Notes: a model not told the origin generated them from the letters alone. A DNA stretch of 64,000 nucleotides from Pristionchus mayeri (GCA_036245805.1 BTRK01000001.1:32932758-32996757); one strand, 5' to 3'. Positions 36,143-49,018 are shown, counted from the stretch's first letter. Numbers and translations: made by a program.

Positions 36143-39100
36143 CCGTGGCGAACGACGCTGGTTTATGGAATTGCAAGCTGTCAAAAAGAATATCGATATC
36201 GAACGAGGCCTTTCCCTCTACTTCGAAGACAAATTCGTGATGGGTTGTGTTACGAACAAGGACAAAACAGTCGAATTAGCAGTGGACAAAAATAATGAGT
36301 ACCTTGTCGGTGAGTATAGCTTCAAAGCGAAAGGTTGTACTGCTGGAAGTTCTTGTTCGTGTTTGCCACTGTTTTGTTGAAGAGGTATGCTCGTAGGGTA
36401 CGCTCGAAACACGGTTCTGAGAACGCTTCTTGTCCACAAAACTGACACTAACGATAAGGACTTCAAGAAGTGCTGACAAGTGATGACAAGAATGACAGAA
36501 TTTACCTTATTGAACGCTAAATATTGTAAAAAATAAACTAATCAAAAATAAATAAAATTTGGAAAATTAACAATTTCCTTCAGACGCTTCGCTGGGGAAA
36601 TCCACACGACTCCACAACAACGATGCGTTTTGTGTGCTCCCGCTGGGAAGTGGCTTAGCCGTGAGTCAAGATTCTCGATATGTCGCAATGTGATTTGCTT
36701 GCAGCTGACAAAAAGTATGGAAAAGTTGAAATTGGTATATTTCGTTAATCCAATCGAATGGGAGACATGTAAAGACGAAATTGTGAGCTACTCTTCACAT
36801 TGGTTTAAGTGTCTCGAAATGTACTTGACAAAGATTCAGTGGAGATGTGCAAATGGATTTTGCAAACATAATAAAATATTAAAATAGTGATTCTAGAAAT
36901 AACCAAAAATAATTTATAAAATTTCAAGCAAATGTCGAGAGTTCAGTATTGCGGAACGGAAGGCCCGTGTGTCTCTGAACCCAATGAGGATTTCGTCTTC
37001 CCTACACAAACGATAGTTGAGAAGGATTGTAAGGTCGGTTTGCATATAAGGTAGATTCGGACTTGGACCTTTCCATGCAATCGTTCTCGAAATGAAAACT
37101 CCGCTAGCAAATATTCCTTCTTTATGATTTCTATGTTAGGATTTTATTGCAGCCTTGATCCTGACATTGCAAAGACATGGAACATCAAAGTGCAAGTATC
37201 CGATAAGAATCTGGACCCGTATGAGGGCATTTTGATTTTCAATAACGAAAAACAAGTGGTGAGATGCTCCGGCACAAGGTCTTCACCCATGGAAGGTTCA
37301 ATATCGGCTGATAAGAGGGACTCCTCTTTTGCGGATTTAACAATCATCGGTTAGCTTCATAGTTGCCCAACACTGGCGGCGGATATGACAAGCACTTGCA
37401 TATATGCAATGGTAGGTCAAGACTAGGTACCGTACCCAATGGATCATACAGTACCACCAGATACCGTATACCACTACTGTAACCCCCGCTTATCTCAAAC
37501 TAACTTTATTTTAAAAAAAGTCCTGGTACGGTGCCCAATCTATTCTACAGTTTCCAAGTCACTACAGTAAACCAGTTCCATGGGTCAGACCCAGTGGTCA
37601 AACAATTTTCAAAAATTGCCAAATTGTTTTTATTAACACGCATCTTCTGAGAGAATGCATGACACCTCGGCACCAGGAGCCCCAACTTTCAGTACTATTC
37701 TCGAGATAATTATGCTAGAGTATATTAGGGACGAAAAAACTTTTGACGTTGACCGTTTTTCTCAGAACCGGATTTTAGGTATTTTCCGGTTCCAGGACCG
37801 GCTCTACCATATATCAGCTCCCCGATGAGCTAGAATGCCAGATTTGGGCTCACAATGTGCGGAAAATTATTTCAAGCAACTTTTATGTTTTAACGAAGTT
37901 GCTTGGACAACAATGTCATATCGAAACAAATGAAAAAGTGATTTCGCCATGAAAAAACAAATTCTAGCGGCTCGGGGACCCCACCTTTCCGCGTAATCAG
38001 AGACCATTTTTAGAATCTACGTACATTAGTCTATCAGGAAAAAAATTGAGCCGAGCCATGTAGGGGTGGGAATTGGCCTTAGTGCAGCAAAAATACTCTC
38101 CAAGTTGAATATTTCAATATTTTTTTAAGATTTTTTTTTTATTCTTTAAGATACACGCTCAATTATTCACTCTTTCGCTGTTTTAATGTATTTACTGATA
38201 GACAAAATTAAATACCGTCGAAAAAACCGAACAAATCAGCATTTTCGAAAAATCATATTTTTCACCTCGAAATTGCTCAAATTTGCACGTTGTAACGTCA
38301 ACATTTCGAGCCCACTCAGAGCGCTAACTATTCCCGTTCAATAGAACACCTTGACATGAGTAATGTCAGTTGGAACAGGCCGTCTCCACAATTTCGATAC
38401 TCCTGTTTTTCATGCATGAAAATGGAAAATCCACTGTGCCAGGTATATCAAAAAATCATTTCTGGGACTACTTGTGTGAATTATGATTAGATTTTTGTGT
38501 GAAAAATATTTTCGTAAGCTGATGATTCAGAGACGAATGGAATAGTTGCACTTTTCATGAATTTTGCAAAATCGAAATTTTCGAATCTCGAAAATATCAC
38601 TAATTTAGAAACACAAATATTGGTAGATTTCGCGTGCATTTCTGATTCATTAGCTTACGAAAGTATTTTCCACACAAAAATCTAATCATAATTCTCACAG
38701 GTAATCCCAGAAATGATTTTTTGATATACCCGACAGTGTGGATTTTCCATTTTCAGGCGTGAAAAACAGGAGTATCGAAATTGTTGAGACGGTGTTTTCC
38801 AACTGACATTACTCATGTCAAGGTGTTCTATTGAACGGGAATAGTAAGCGCTCTGAGTGGGCTCGAAATGTCGATTTTACAACGTGCAAATTTGAGCGAT
38901 TTCGAGGTGAAAATATGATTTTTCTAAAATACTGATTTATTCGGTTTTTTCCGACGGTATTTGATTCAGTCTATGAGTAAATGTATTAAAACAGCGAAAG
39001 AGAGAATAATTGAGCGTGTATCTTAAAGAATGATCATTTTTAAAATTAGAAATATTAAACTTGGAGAGTATTTTTGCTGCACTAAGGCCAATTCCCACCC

Positions 39101-42100
39101 CTACATGGCTCGGCTCAATTTTTTTCCTGATAGACTAATGTACGTAGATTCTAAAAATGGTCTCTGATTACGCGGAAATGTGGGGTCCCCGAGCTGCTAG
39201 AATTTGTTTTATCTTGGTGAAATCACTTTTTCATTTGTTTCGATATGACATTGTTGTCCAAGCAACTGCATTATAACATAAAAGTTGCTTGAAATAATTT
39301 TCCGCACATTGTGAGCCCTAATCTGGCATTCTAGCTCATCGGGGAGCTGATATATGGTAGAGCCGGACCTGGAACCGGAAAATACCTAAAATCCGGTTCT
39401 GAGAAAAACGGTCAACGTCAAAAGTTTTGTCGTCCCTAATATACTCTAGCATAATTATCTCGAGAATAGTAGTGAAAGTTGGGGCTCCTGGTGCCGCAGG
39501 GGGTCCGTTTTCATGCAATCTCTCAGAAGACGCGTGTTAAATTCCTAAATCGATTACAAAACGATTCTACAATAACAAGAAATACGTTGGAATACTTCAA
39601 AATAATTTAACTATCGGTTTTGAATTTTTAAAAAAAAATTTCACCCAAGGAACTGGGTAACTGTAATGTCTGGAGTACTGTATAATTGATTGGGCATGGT
39701 TCCAGGACTTTTTAAAAATAAAGTTAGTTTGCTATAATCGGGGGTTACGGTAGTGGTATACGATATCTGATGGTACTTCGATAGAGTTTATCGCTCGTCG
39801 CGGGGGTTCAACTAACAAATAGTTTGATTATACAGGAAAATAGTCGTCACAAAACGATATTACGATAAACGGCAAAGGAACTATTGAAAAGAGGGATCAA
39901 ATTTTTAATGTAATTGGAGACAATTGATAGATTAGGACTACTAATAATGGAGTCGTCGAGACGATTCCAATGTGATACTATTCTATTAGACATCAAAATA
40001 ACAAATCTTTGACTAGTGGTGCGAAATGGGCAACTTTTAAGGCGGTACTGTATGATCGATTGAGTACGGTACCTAGTCTTGACCTACCGACCGATTTTTG
40101 GCCATGACCCGGGGTTCATGGGTCCTAAGTGCTTGTCACTTTTGACAAACACTTAGCACCCATGAATAGGGGGTCATGGGGGTCGCCGCCGGCGTGGGCA
40201 ACTATGGTTAGCTTTGATTTTCCGTATCCGTCCTTGGAACGTATTTTGTTTAGATGGTAATGGAGAATCTCCAATGTTTCCGAACCATGGAGTGTGTGAA
40301 GTGAAAATAACTGATACAAATGGCGTAAGTTGAAATTATAAGTTTTTAATTGATCATGATGTTCTATCGATTGTTTGCTTCAGAAACTTTCTTTCAAAGA
40401 AAACGCGTGGAAATTAGAATATGAAATGTGGCCAATCAACTGGAGGGCATGCGGAAAAGGACGTGTGCGTATGAAAATAATTTACTTTAAAATTTAACAT
40501 TGCATGTCATGGAGGTTTTACAGAAATGTATTGTCGGTGGGGATTGTGTCGCCGATTCCGCTGAATTTGTTGTTCTCTCCAATCCGCCATTGACGAATTG
40601 CAACATGGGAATTTCTATAATGTACGCAATTTAAATAATGGCATCAAATTTTACGTAAAATAAGCATCTTTATATTTTATTAATATTTTTCAGAAGTTTT
40701 CCGCATGTTGAGATGTTATACATGAAATTGCGAGTGCGCAACAAGAACATTGATGTCGACAGAGGCATATCTCTATATCACAACAATAAATTCGTGCTGA
40801 AGTGCATACCCGGCGACTCATATCAGTTTCCGAAGGAGTGGAGTGCAAGTAAGAAATTTAGCAAATTAAAAATCGCTTGCTCATGTTGTTCTTATGCACT
40901 CACAAAATGCCTCCCGAAGCGCTGCTCCATTAACATCCTCAACAGGGAAATCATCGCCAAGATCGCATATATGCCTAAATATCCATGGCTGGCAATCAGC
41001 CAAGTTGCGATAATTCAGTTCAGGGCAGAGTTAAAACGTGCAATTTTAAGAGTTTCTTTTTATTAGAAAAAAATAGACAATGATAGTGAAAGAGCCAAAT
41101 TTATTGTTTCGCCTTTATCCATCCTTTAAGATACAAATGTTGACGATAAAAATGAATAATTCATACATGAATAATACATAAATATTTATGAAAATATAAT
41201 AATACACACAAATTGTTGCCTCTTACTCGATTATTTTAAAGTGCAGATGTGTCCTTATTTTCAGATACACTTGCCAAATTGGATGAAAATACTCCGAACG
41301 ATGCGTATTGCCACATTTTGTTTAACAAACCGGGCCACGTAAGAGAGACATTTAAAGAAACTAATTATACAACATTTTCATAAAATATTTCTTGTATTTA
41401 TTACTATTTTTGCATTTTAATTTCTAAAACTATGAACTAAATATTTCTTACTGCAGTTACTATCTCATACGTTCAAGTTTGGTCGACTGGATTATGTTGA
41501 AACGATTGACTGGAGCACGTGTAATAAAGAAGCGGTAGGATATATCTATTTCTCTTAGCACACTAGATAAAGATACCGGATGAGCTTGAAAAACAAAAAC
41601 TTGTTTCACATAATAGCATATACAACCAAAACTCGATCTCTCATTAACAGAGCTGTTCATTTACAAGATATCCTCCAAGAGAAAACGTAGCTTCTGGGAG
41701 GTGTTGACGGATGGCGATTGAAACCCTCTCAATCTTCTACGGCTGCAGTCCTCATACCGAGTGTTGTTTTTCCAAATGTGGAAGCTTTGTTATACCCGCA
41801 GCCGATGCGCCCTCACTCTTTCCGGCATTCCCCCCCTTTCCCCTTTCACACTCTTCTTCCTTCATCTCCTCTATTGAGACGCCCGCTCCCCCTTATCTCT
41901 CTCTCCCCCGGCGAGGCGTCTAGCCTGGCCGAGTGCACGCGTTCTCTGCTCCATCATGCCCTCTCTCTCTGGTCTCTCATTCCCGCAAGTGTTTCTGCCG
42001 CTCCGCACTCGCTGACACGCCCCCTCCTTTAGGACCGTCGATAAAGGGATGCCGTAATCCCCAATGTAGTCTAGTTCTCGGGAGACATGGGTGCAGGAAA

Positions 42101-45100
42101 TCGCCCGGACTGAGCCTGCCAGGGACCGGTATCCTATTTCCGCGCGACAGCTTTACATTTGTTGATAACAATAGAGTATCCAAACTGACCCTATCTATCG
42201 TATCACCAATCGGAACGTCATGTTAGCTACTTTGGTTTCGTTCAGCCGCTTAGGCTCTGTGCAAAACTTGCAAAACGGCGAGACGCACAAAATATGTGAT
42301 TCTGAAACTGTTTATTTGAGAATCAGATGGAAAATGCTTAGTTCATGTGCTTAATTTAATCAACCATCATCAATAATACATAAGTTGTTAGCCCTTAAAG
42401 TGCGCATCTGACCAACGTAATAATAATGTATCATGCTATTTTGGTACTAGGAAAAGATTATGAATTACTTAACCTACGTGAAACATGAGATACGATGTCA
42501 CAACTAAGCGACAAAGGGAAGGGATGCAATTAATGAAATAATAATAATATTTTTTTACGAAGAGTATATGAGACGGTTCCATATTGGGTCAAATATTAGC
42601 ACTCGGTATGACCGAGATGGGTGTAGAGAACTTCACAGGTTATAATAAGGTCTAAATGCCTAAATTGTGTCATGACATTTCTTATGAGAGCTCATGCATG
42701 AATAGAGACCGCAAGCTCCGCCCACTCGCAGGGAACTCAATCGGGAATACTTAACCATTTTGGGCGATCATGGTCGCTTTCGAAAGGCCTTGGGGTCCTT
42801 TATAACATATGTTGGGCGCAGCTGGATCGGATTAAAGAAAATAATACGGCATTCGGACGCCTCTCCTGCTTGCCATTTTCGTTCAACGATTGGGGACGAC
42901 GCGCTGACTGAGTGCAAAGGGGCGGAGTCTGGGTGCGCTCTTTCTTCATCTCTCTCACCCGGCGCGTGTAGAGAGCGACTGAAAATACGAAATGGCGCGC
43001 CAGCGTCGCTTGTTTGCCTCTTCTCACTGGAGCAAGGCACAACCCGGAAAGCGGGAAGCCCTGCCCAAATTTTTGGCGATTTGACTGGAGAGGGATCGGA
43101 ATTGGCTCCGCCCCCTCTCTCTCGCCTCGTTTTTCTCCGTTGACACCTTTTCACGCTCCGTTGACACCTTTTCACGTACTTTATGAGCTCTTATGAGATT
43201 CTGAGAAAAGATATTAACAAACGGCCAAAAGCATGATCTTATTTGGATCAGGTAATTTGAGCATAGTTAGGGTGTGATAGCTTCATTTCGGCTATACCCC
43301 TTGTGGTCCCTAGGTATGAGCACCTCGCCCGCGGAAGATTGAAAGGGGTTGCAAAAAAGTCACCCGTTGGACGTTCTCTCTTGGAGGGTCTCCTAAGCAA
43401 ACATTCTATAATTGTATTTCCTTTCACAGGGTCATTGCACTGAAAGCACCCCTCTATAGAAATGCATGGTTTTTTTTAAATAGAAATTTTCATAGTTCAG
43501 TCAGCGCGTCGTCCCCAATCGTTGAAACAGTATGCTCTATCTTCAGACCTTTCCATTCTGAACCTAACTGAAACGTGGGCTTCTCCCTTTACTTTAACTG
43601 ACGCGATGCTTTCCTTTGACCGATACATAGTGTACAGAGCCGATCGAGACCCCTCTATCGCAGGTGGCGGAGTCGCCATTCTTGTTGATAGTACGCTCCC
43701 CTCCTCCTTGATATCATCCCAATCCTTTTCTGCTTACTGCCAACTAGTATCATGTCAGATCACCCTCACTTTATCCATTTCCGTGATCCTAATTTGTGTC
43801 TATCGCAGCCCTTCGTGTTGTATTGAGTCCTTTAACGAGTGCCTTGAGTATATCTATGATCTGAACTGTTCCCATCTCTCCCCCATTATTTTAGTAGGTG
43901 ATTTTAACTGCAAGGAAATTGATTGGCCCTCTCTCTCCCTCTCTTCGACCAATCCTCATTCCAATGCTCTTCTATCTTTCTCGCGATCTCTTCCTCTCCA
44001 TCAAATAGTTTCCTCGCCTACTCGTAATCTAAATATTCTCGATCTTGTTTTTACTTCTCATATTCATCTCGTCGACGATTGTGTTGTCGAACCTCCTCTC
44101 CCTTCTCTCGATCACTCCATTATCCGATTCTCTCTTCCCATATCTCTTCCTCCCCATTCCCACGCACCCCGTAGAGACTACAGTCGAGTCGATTGGAGCG
44201 CAGTCTGCTCTCAGATTGACGCTGTCGACTGGACCTCTCTGCTATCCTCCTCTTCCGACCCCGATTTTCTCTACTCTAGTTGCCTCGAAATAGTTCACTC
44301 TATCATAGACAACTTCGTACCACTTCGCTCATTCAATCGAAAGCGTATCCGTTTCTCCTCTCGCTCCATTCGCCTATTACGTAAATGTAGGAAGTCATAT
44401 ATGAGGCGATCCATCACTGACTATTTCTCTGCATGCCGTTCACTTAAACAATCTATTAAGCACACCGCTAGGAATAGGGAAAACCGTCTGGCAAAATCGA
44501 ATAACCTCAAAGCTTTCTTCTCTTATGCAAGTACGCGAATAAAAGATCAATCCGATACTATCCCCTCACTAGTCTCTCCCGACGGTTCTCTCTGCGTTTC
44601 TGACACATCAAAAGCATGTGAACTAGCTCGTCTTTTCACTGCTTCGTACAATAGCACCTCCCCTCCTATCCCTCTCTCTTGCACTCTTTCTTCCCCCAAA
44701 TCTATTGATTACGTCGACATTTCCCCTCTCCTCGTAGCTAAGTTTCTCTCTCGTCTCCCACCCCGCTCATCCACTTCTCCCGATCATATCCCTTACATCT
44801 TCCTTAAACATACTGCCCCTCACATTTGCATTCCTCTCTCCATACTGTTCAATAGATTCATACTCCATGGCGCTTCTCCTTCCATTTGGAAAACTGCCAA
44901 AGTCAAGGCAATCTATAAGCGTAAGGGCCCGAAAAACACTGCCTCCTCGTACCGACCCATCTCACATACTTGCTCCTCTTTCAAAGTTATGGAGAAAATC
45001 GTAGGCGAGACTCTCTGGAAGTACCTTTCCGAGAACAATCTCATCTCCCCTTACCAACACGGTTTCCGCCCACGTAGATCGTGCACCTCTGCACTTCTTA

Positions 45101-46334
45101 ACTCTTTCTCTCAATGGCACTCTGCACTTAACGATGGTCACTACATTTCTGTTGCATTTATCGATTTCTCGCGTGCCTTTGACTCTATCCCGATCAATTT
45201 ACTCATCCACAAATGCTCACTTCTAGGCATTTGTGGATCCCTCTTATCTTGGATTCGTTCGTTCTTACTCGGTAGATCACAATCAGTATCAGTCAATACC
45301 TCTTCCTCCCCTCTTTCCCTGCCCACTCAGGCGTGCCTCAAGGCTCTGTCTTAGGGCCTCTTCTCTTCTCCCTCTACATTAGTGACCTACCCTCCCTACT
45401 TCCTCCAAATGTTCGCTGTATTCTTTATGCCGATGATGCCAAACTCTGGTCTTACTCTGATCCTGCCTCTCTCCAATCCTCTCTTGATATCCTTTTTAAG
45501 TGGTCCTCTGATTGGGGCCTTACCGTATCCCTCACTAAGACCGAGACAATGCTTATAGGAAGGTCACATCCTCCCTCTATCTTTACTCTTAATGGTATTT
45601 CTCTTCCTACCGTATCCCAATTCACCGACTTAGGAATTACATACTCTAATAAACTAGAATTTAGTGCTCACATATCTAGTAAGATCTCAAAGGCCCTTCG
45701 TTTCAAAAAATCCTCAGCTTTATTCTCGACTTTTTGTCACATACGTCCGCCCCATCCTCGAATATTGTTCTGAACTTTGGTCACCTCAAAGTAGGGATTT
45801 GTCTAATAGCATCGAGCGTGTCCAGCGCAAATACACCAAATCTGTACTCCTTAAATGTCGCGTCCCTAACAGGTCTTATCCTGATCGCCTACGTTATTTC
45901 CATTTAGAACCTTTAGAGTATCGTCGTACAATTATTGACTTAGCATTCGTATATAAAGTTATTCACGAAGATGTAGACATAGGCTGCCCTTCCTTTCTCC
46001 TCCTAGCCCCCCCTCGACCTAGGCGCCCCAATCTCTTCCAGTTACGTAAACATCGTTCCATATCTGCTTTTTACCACACATTTCTCACAAATAGAATTGT
46101 GCCCTTATGGAACCGTATCCCTAATAATATTGTAATCTCTAGAAATAGTAAACTGTTCTCGCTCAGAGCTAGAGCTATAAATAGTATTGATTATTCTCAT
46201 TATCTCTAATTCACTCTCGCTTGTAACTGATGGCTATACTCCCTTTGTCATCTAGATATGACATCGTAATTATCATGATTCTAATTTTCCCTGTAACATC
46301 TATTTTATACCTCTGCACTGTCGCATGATAAAGA

Positions 46335-46380
<46 letters not shown>

Positions 46381-49018
46381 GTTTAACTGATTTTACAGAT
46401 CTGTGGCGTTGAAGGAGCGTGTGTTAAAGGTGGCTCAGGATTTGTTTTTCCGACCACTACTGATGTAGATGCGGACTGCCCGGCCGGTGTCTGGATCAAG
46501 TATGCGGTTTTGACTCGTGTGCACAATCCTGGACAATGCAATGAAAAATTAATGATTTAGCATTTGCATTCCCTAGTAGGATAGTCAAACATTTCATGCA
46601 ATGGTTTCGATATGTTGATGGGACAAAAGTGCACCACTAAGCACAATCCCTAGGTAAACAAGATGGAGGATGTCCGGGATTGTACAGAAGCGCCGCGATT
46701 TTATGTTACAACAATATAATTTTGAGTATTAATAGTAGTAAATTCATCGCAAAGTCCAATTTATTAAAACATTAGCACATAAAATAAGTGATTTAAAAGA
46801 GTCCTCTGTGTTTTCATGCTTTTCAGGCCTCTCTCTCAGACAAAAAAGTGGATGATAAAATTGCTAGTGAGGAACAAACGAATCGACATCAACCGCGGAA
46901 TATCAATTGTCTACGAGAAAGCAAAAAAAGGCGAAAAAAGCACGACGTACGAACATGAGACTTACGTTATTGGATGTTACACCGTTAATGAGACTTTAAC
47001 AATCGGGGCTATGCCTGGAATTGAAGCAGGCCAGTGAAATTGAAAATTTTTTTTAAAAATGTTAATTTTTTTTAAAAATCGGTCTATACTAAGAAAATAA
47101 TGAGATTATGCTGAAAAGTATAACAATTGTCCCCATTTTTAGATTTTCATCAGATGGAAAAATCACGCTTGTCGGAAAATTTTGCTTACTGTGAAATAGT
47201 TGTCACCAATGCGGACAAGGTTTGAAAATTTGCATTTTGTGCATAAATGTGCTTTAAAAATTGTAGTTTCCTTTATGGAAGGACGGTAAATTTCACCTAT
47301 TCTTTGTTATGTCTGCTCAATTAAACAAACATTTCGAAGCGGATGACACATTCGGAACGGTCAGCTGATTACGAGAAACTTTGTTTCATTTAAATCACAT
47401 TCCACAAAAAAACATAATTTTTGAAAATACAGAATTTTTCAAAACTGCAGTAAAATATAAAATACTGGAAAGTCAGTTTTAATAAAAAAAATGAAGATTG
47501 CGTTGAAGTATCATTATTTCTGTTTACATCATTCTTCTATTAAAGATTAATACATTTGCTCGATGCGATCCATTACTTCGCGAATTCAAAAATGAAACAT
47601 TTGATGACGGGAAATTCATTAAATTAGAAGTGGGGACAATTACGCAACTCAGGCAACATCCACCCTGTTTCAAGATCAAAGACCTTCTCTCATCGAAAAT
47701 GCAGTGTTCGGCCGTCCATCCGAAATCCGAGTTATAGTGAGTCATACTTTTGAACTCCATTGTTGCATTCTTAAATTCCAGTGCCGAACTTCCCACAAAA
47801 CCATTAAATCCTGTTCATTTTACGAGTGTAGAGTGCAAAACTAGGCAAAATGCTGACATAACGAAAGATGAATGGGTGTACGAAATTCTAGAATTGGACG
47901 GAGCAACAAAGCATGTAGTTAAACCAGGCACCACATTTGAAGTGTTCTGTGGTGTTACAGGTTTGTCTCACTAGAAACCTTCATATATTTTATATTGTTT
48001 CGTCGATTATGTAATTTTCTGTGTAAAAATGCTAATTTTTGAATTATAAAATTGTATCTTTTTTTAAAATTCAACTTAGTTTTACAGTCTACCTAATGTG
48101 CAAAAATAATACATACAAAGATTCAGTCAAACCCCCTATATTCAAAAGAGATTCTGACACCATGCAAGTGTCACTCACGGTAAATAAGTATTTTCATCTT
48201 TGTTGCATAACCTAATTGATCTCAGTGTCCAGACAAATGGCTAATTAATGATATTACAAACTTTAAACACTTCTATCACATCGGCACCGCTACATGCGCA
48301 ATTAGCAAAAAACACCCGAACACCGCGGCGTGGTTTGTCAATCTGGATATGATACCGAGATTGAAACAGCGGAATGCACTGAGAGCTGTGAGTTTAGTGT
48401 CTGCTCTAGTGAACTACCGTACTCCTTCTGCAGATAAATGCGCGATCTCTGCAAATTATAGCGATTCCTGCCCTTTTCCTCCTGACAGATGTAAAACACT
48501 GTGGACCAGAGGAGGTGGAATTCGGTGTCCCGTAGAGAGCAATCTGAGGTATGTTATCTTCTGTATTTTGATCGTTAACTAATTATTCAGGGTGAGACAA
48601 GTTAACGGGAGCATAATAAATGGAACAATGGAGCATTTGGAGTGCAACGAAGATACGGGTCACTGGACGATAGAAGGAAGGAGAGAAGTGGAGATCGATA
48701 AAGGAGCGAATATCTACTGCGAGAGTCAGTTAATTTTATCAACAAAAAAATCTTTTCCTCACTGCTGTCTAAGATCTAAAATTGTGATATTAGATGGGCA
48801 AAATTTAAAATAAACATATTTTAGAAGATGCAGTGAATAATGAAAAACCAAATCACGATGTTCATTTCGCCGTTTCCCTCTCAGCAATTGCCGTCACAAT
48901 CATAGTGACTGGCGTGTTCATTGTCCGATCCATTCTCGCGGTTAGCTTGATGTTTTTTCTTGATTATCAATATGTTTTCAGAGATTGTGAACTCGTCAAA
49001 GCAATTTCGAAAAAATGA
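36143..49018 (+). CDS. Gene B body: modular type I membrane protein, paralogue of gene A
   Basis: Exons run in the same module order as gene A: 36143-36309 (N-I-D-I-E-R-G-L-S), 36584-36660, 36705-36782 (I-E-W-E-T-C), 36947-37050, 37153-37349, 40254-40324, 40384-40464 (I-N-W-R-A-C), 40524-40621, 40694-40848, 41265-41338, 41457-41534 (I-D-W-S-T-C), 46399-46499, 46827-47033, 47143-47219. The C-terminal exons follow: about 47546-47736, 47782-47960, 48088-48179, 48226-48387, 48435-48548, 48590-48726, 48826-48941 with one transmembrane helix (AVSLSAIAVTIIVTGVFIV), and 48982-49018 with a short basic tail. No signal peptide lies near 36143; it is probably supplied by 15261-15377. The exon at 48226-48387 seems shifted in frame at its end compared with A. 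The family has no name that I recognise. Confidence 0.78.
39782..40018. repeat. Extra segment in the right arm of P8
   Basis: The mirrored sequence stops at GATGGTACT near 39778 and resumes at GGCGGTACTGTATGATC near 40032, with about 235 bp in between. The left arm is continuous at that point (CAGTACCACCAG). It is an insertion in the right arm or a deletion in the left; its type is not recognised. Confidence 0.6.
40102..40178. repeat. Small hairpin at the end of P8
   Basis: CCATGACCCGGGGTTCATGG lies at the left, with CCCATGAATAGGGGGTCATGG at the right read as its imperfect complement. CTAAGTG pairs with CACTTAG nearer the loop. It is unpaired with the left end of P8, so it is a separate foldback within that end. 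Confidence 0.7.
41535..43496. other. Long intron segment of gene B upstream of LINE 2
   Basis: No exon of the gene family was found. It has CT-rich stretches at about 41810-42030, a 31-bp sequence at 42881-42912 (TTCAACGATTGGGGACGACG and on) repeated inverted at 43496-43526, and a 20-bp tandem duplication (CCGTTGACACCTTTTCACG) at about 43138-43177. Open frames near 42760-43175 lie on both strands and have no recognisable domain. Confidence 0.5.
43522..46209 (+). pseudogene. Endonuclease-reverse transcriptase ORF of LINE 2, frameshifted
   Basis: The frame is open from 43522 to about 45325. It then shifts just before the S-G-V-P-Q-G motif (apparent 1-nt loss near 45325-45332) and shifts again at an A6 run near 45704-45709 (apparent 1-nt gain). 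After that the third piece reads to 46209. The catalytic residues of the reverse transcriptase, including Y-A-D-D, are still present. It is unlikely to make active enzyme as it stands. It differs in sequence from LINE 1, so the two are separate families or subfamilies. Confidence 0.9.
46335..46380. repeat. ATT microsatellite tail of LINE 2
   Basis: About 15 uninterrupted ATT units immediately after the LINE 3' region and 18 bp before a gene B exon. Length variation here could change the distance to the splice acceptor. Confidence 0.95.

Larger units (their letters stand above)
37361..40204. repeat. Palindrome P8 (2.8 kb) in an intron of gene B
   Basis: GTTGCCCAACACTGGCGGCG at the left pairs with CGCCGCCGGCGTGGGCAAC at the right. 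GTAGGTCAAGACTAGGTACC at 37412 is mirrored at 40068-40087. The centre is near 38670. The right arm carries about 235 bp (39782-40018) with no partner in the left arm. It lies wholly between the exons at 37153-37349 and 40254-40324, so splicing could remove it. Confidence 0.87.
43497..46380 (+). mobile_element. LINE 2: CR1/Jockey-like retrotransposon in an intron of gene B
   Basis: Endonuclease block from about 43522 (N-L-T-E-T-W, G-G-G-V-A, G-D-F-N), then reverse transcriptase (A-F-I-D-F-S-R-A-F-D, S-G-V-P-Q-G-S-V-L-G-P, Y-A-D-D) and a C-terminal region ending at 46209. It finishes with about 46 bp of ATT repeats (46335-46380), a typical LINE tail. The 5' end is truncated within the endonuclease. 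It lies in the same strand as gene B, between its exons at 41457-41534 and 46399-46499, only 18 bp upstream of the latter. Confidence 0.93.

Noticed and set aside
41711..43196. Several overlapping open frames of 60-135 codons on both strands
   Set aside because: The frames overlap antisense, contain low-complexity Pro/Ser/Arg sequence and show no domain. They lie in an intron of gene B and are most likely chance frames in GC-rich DNA.
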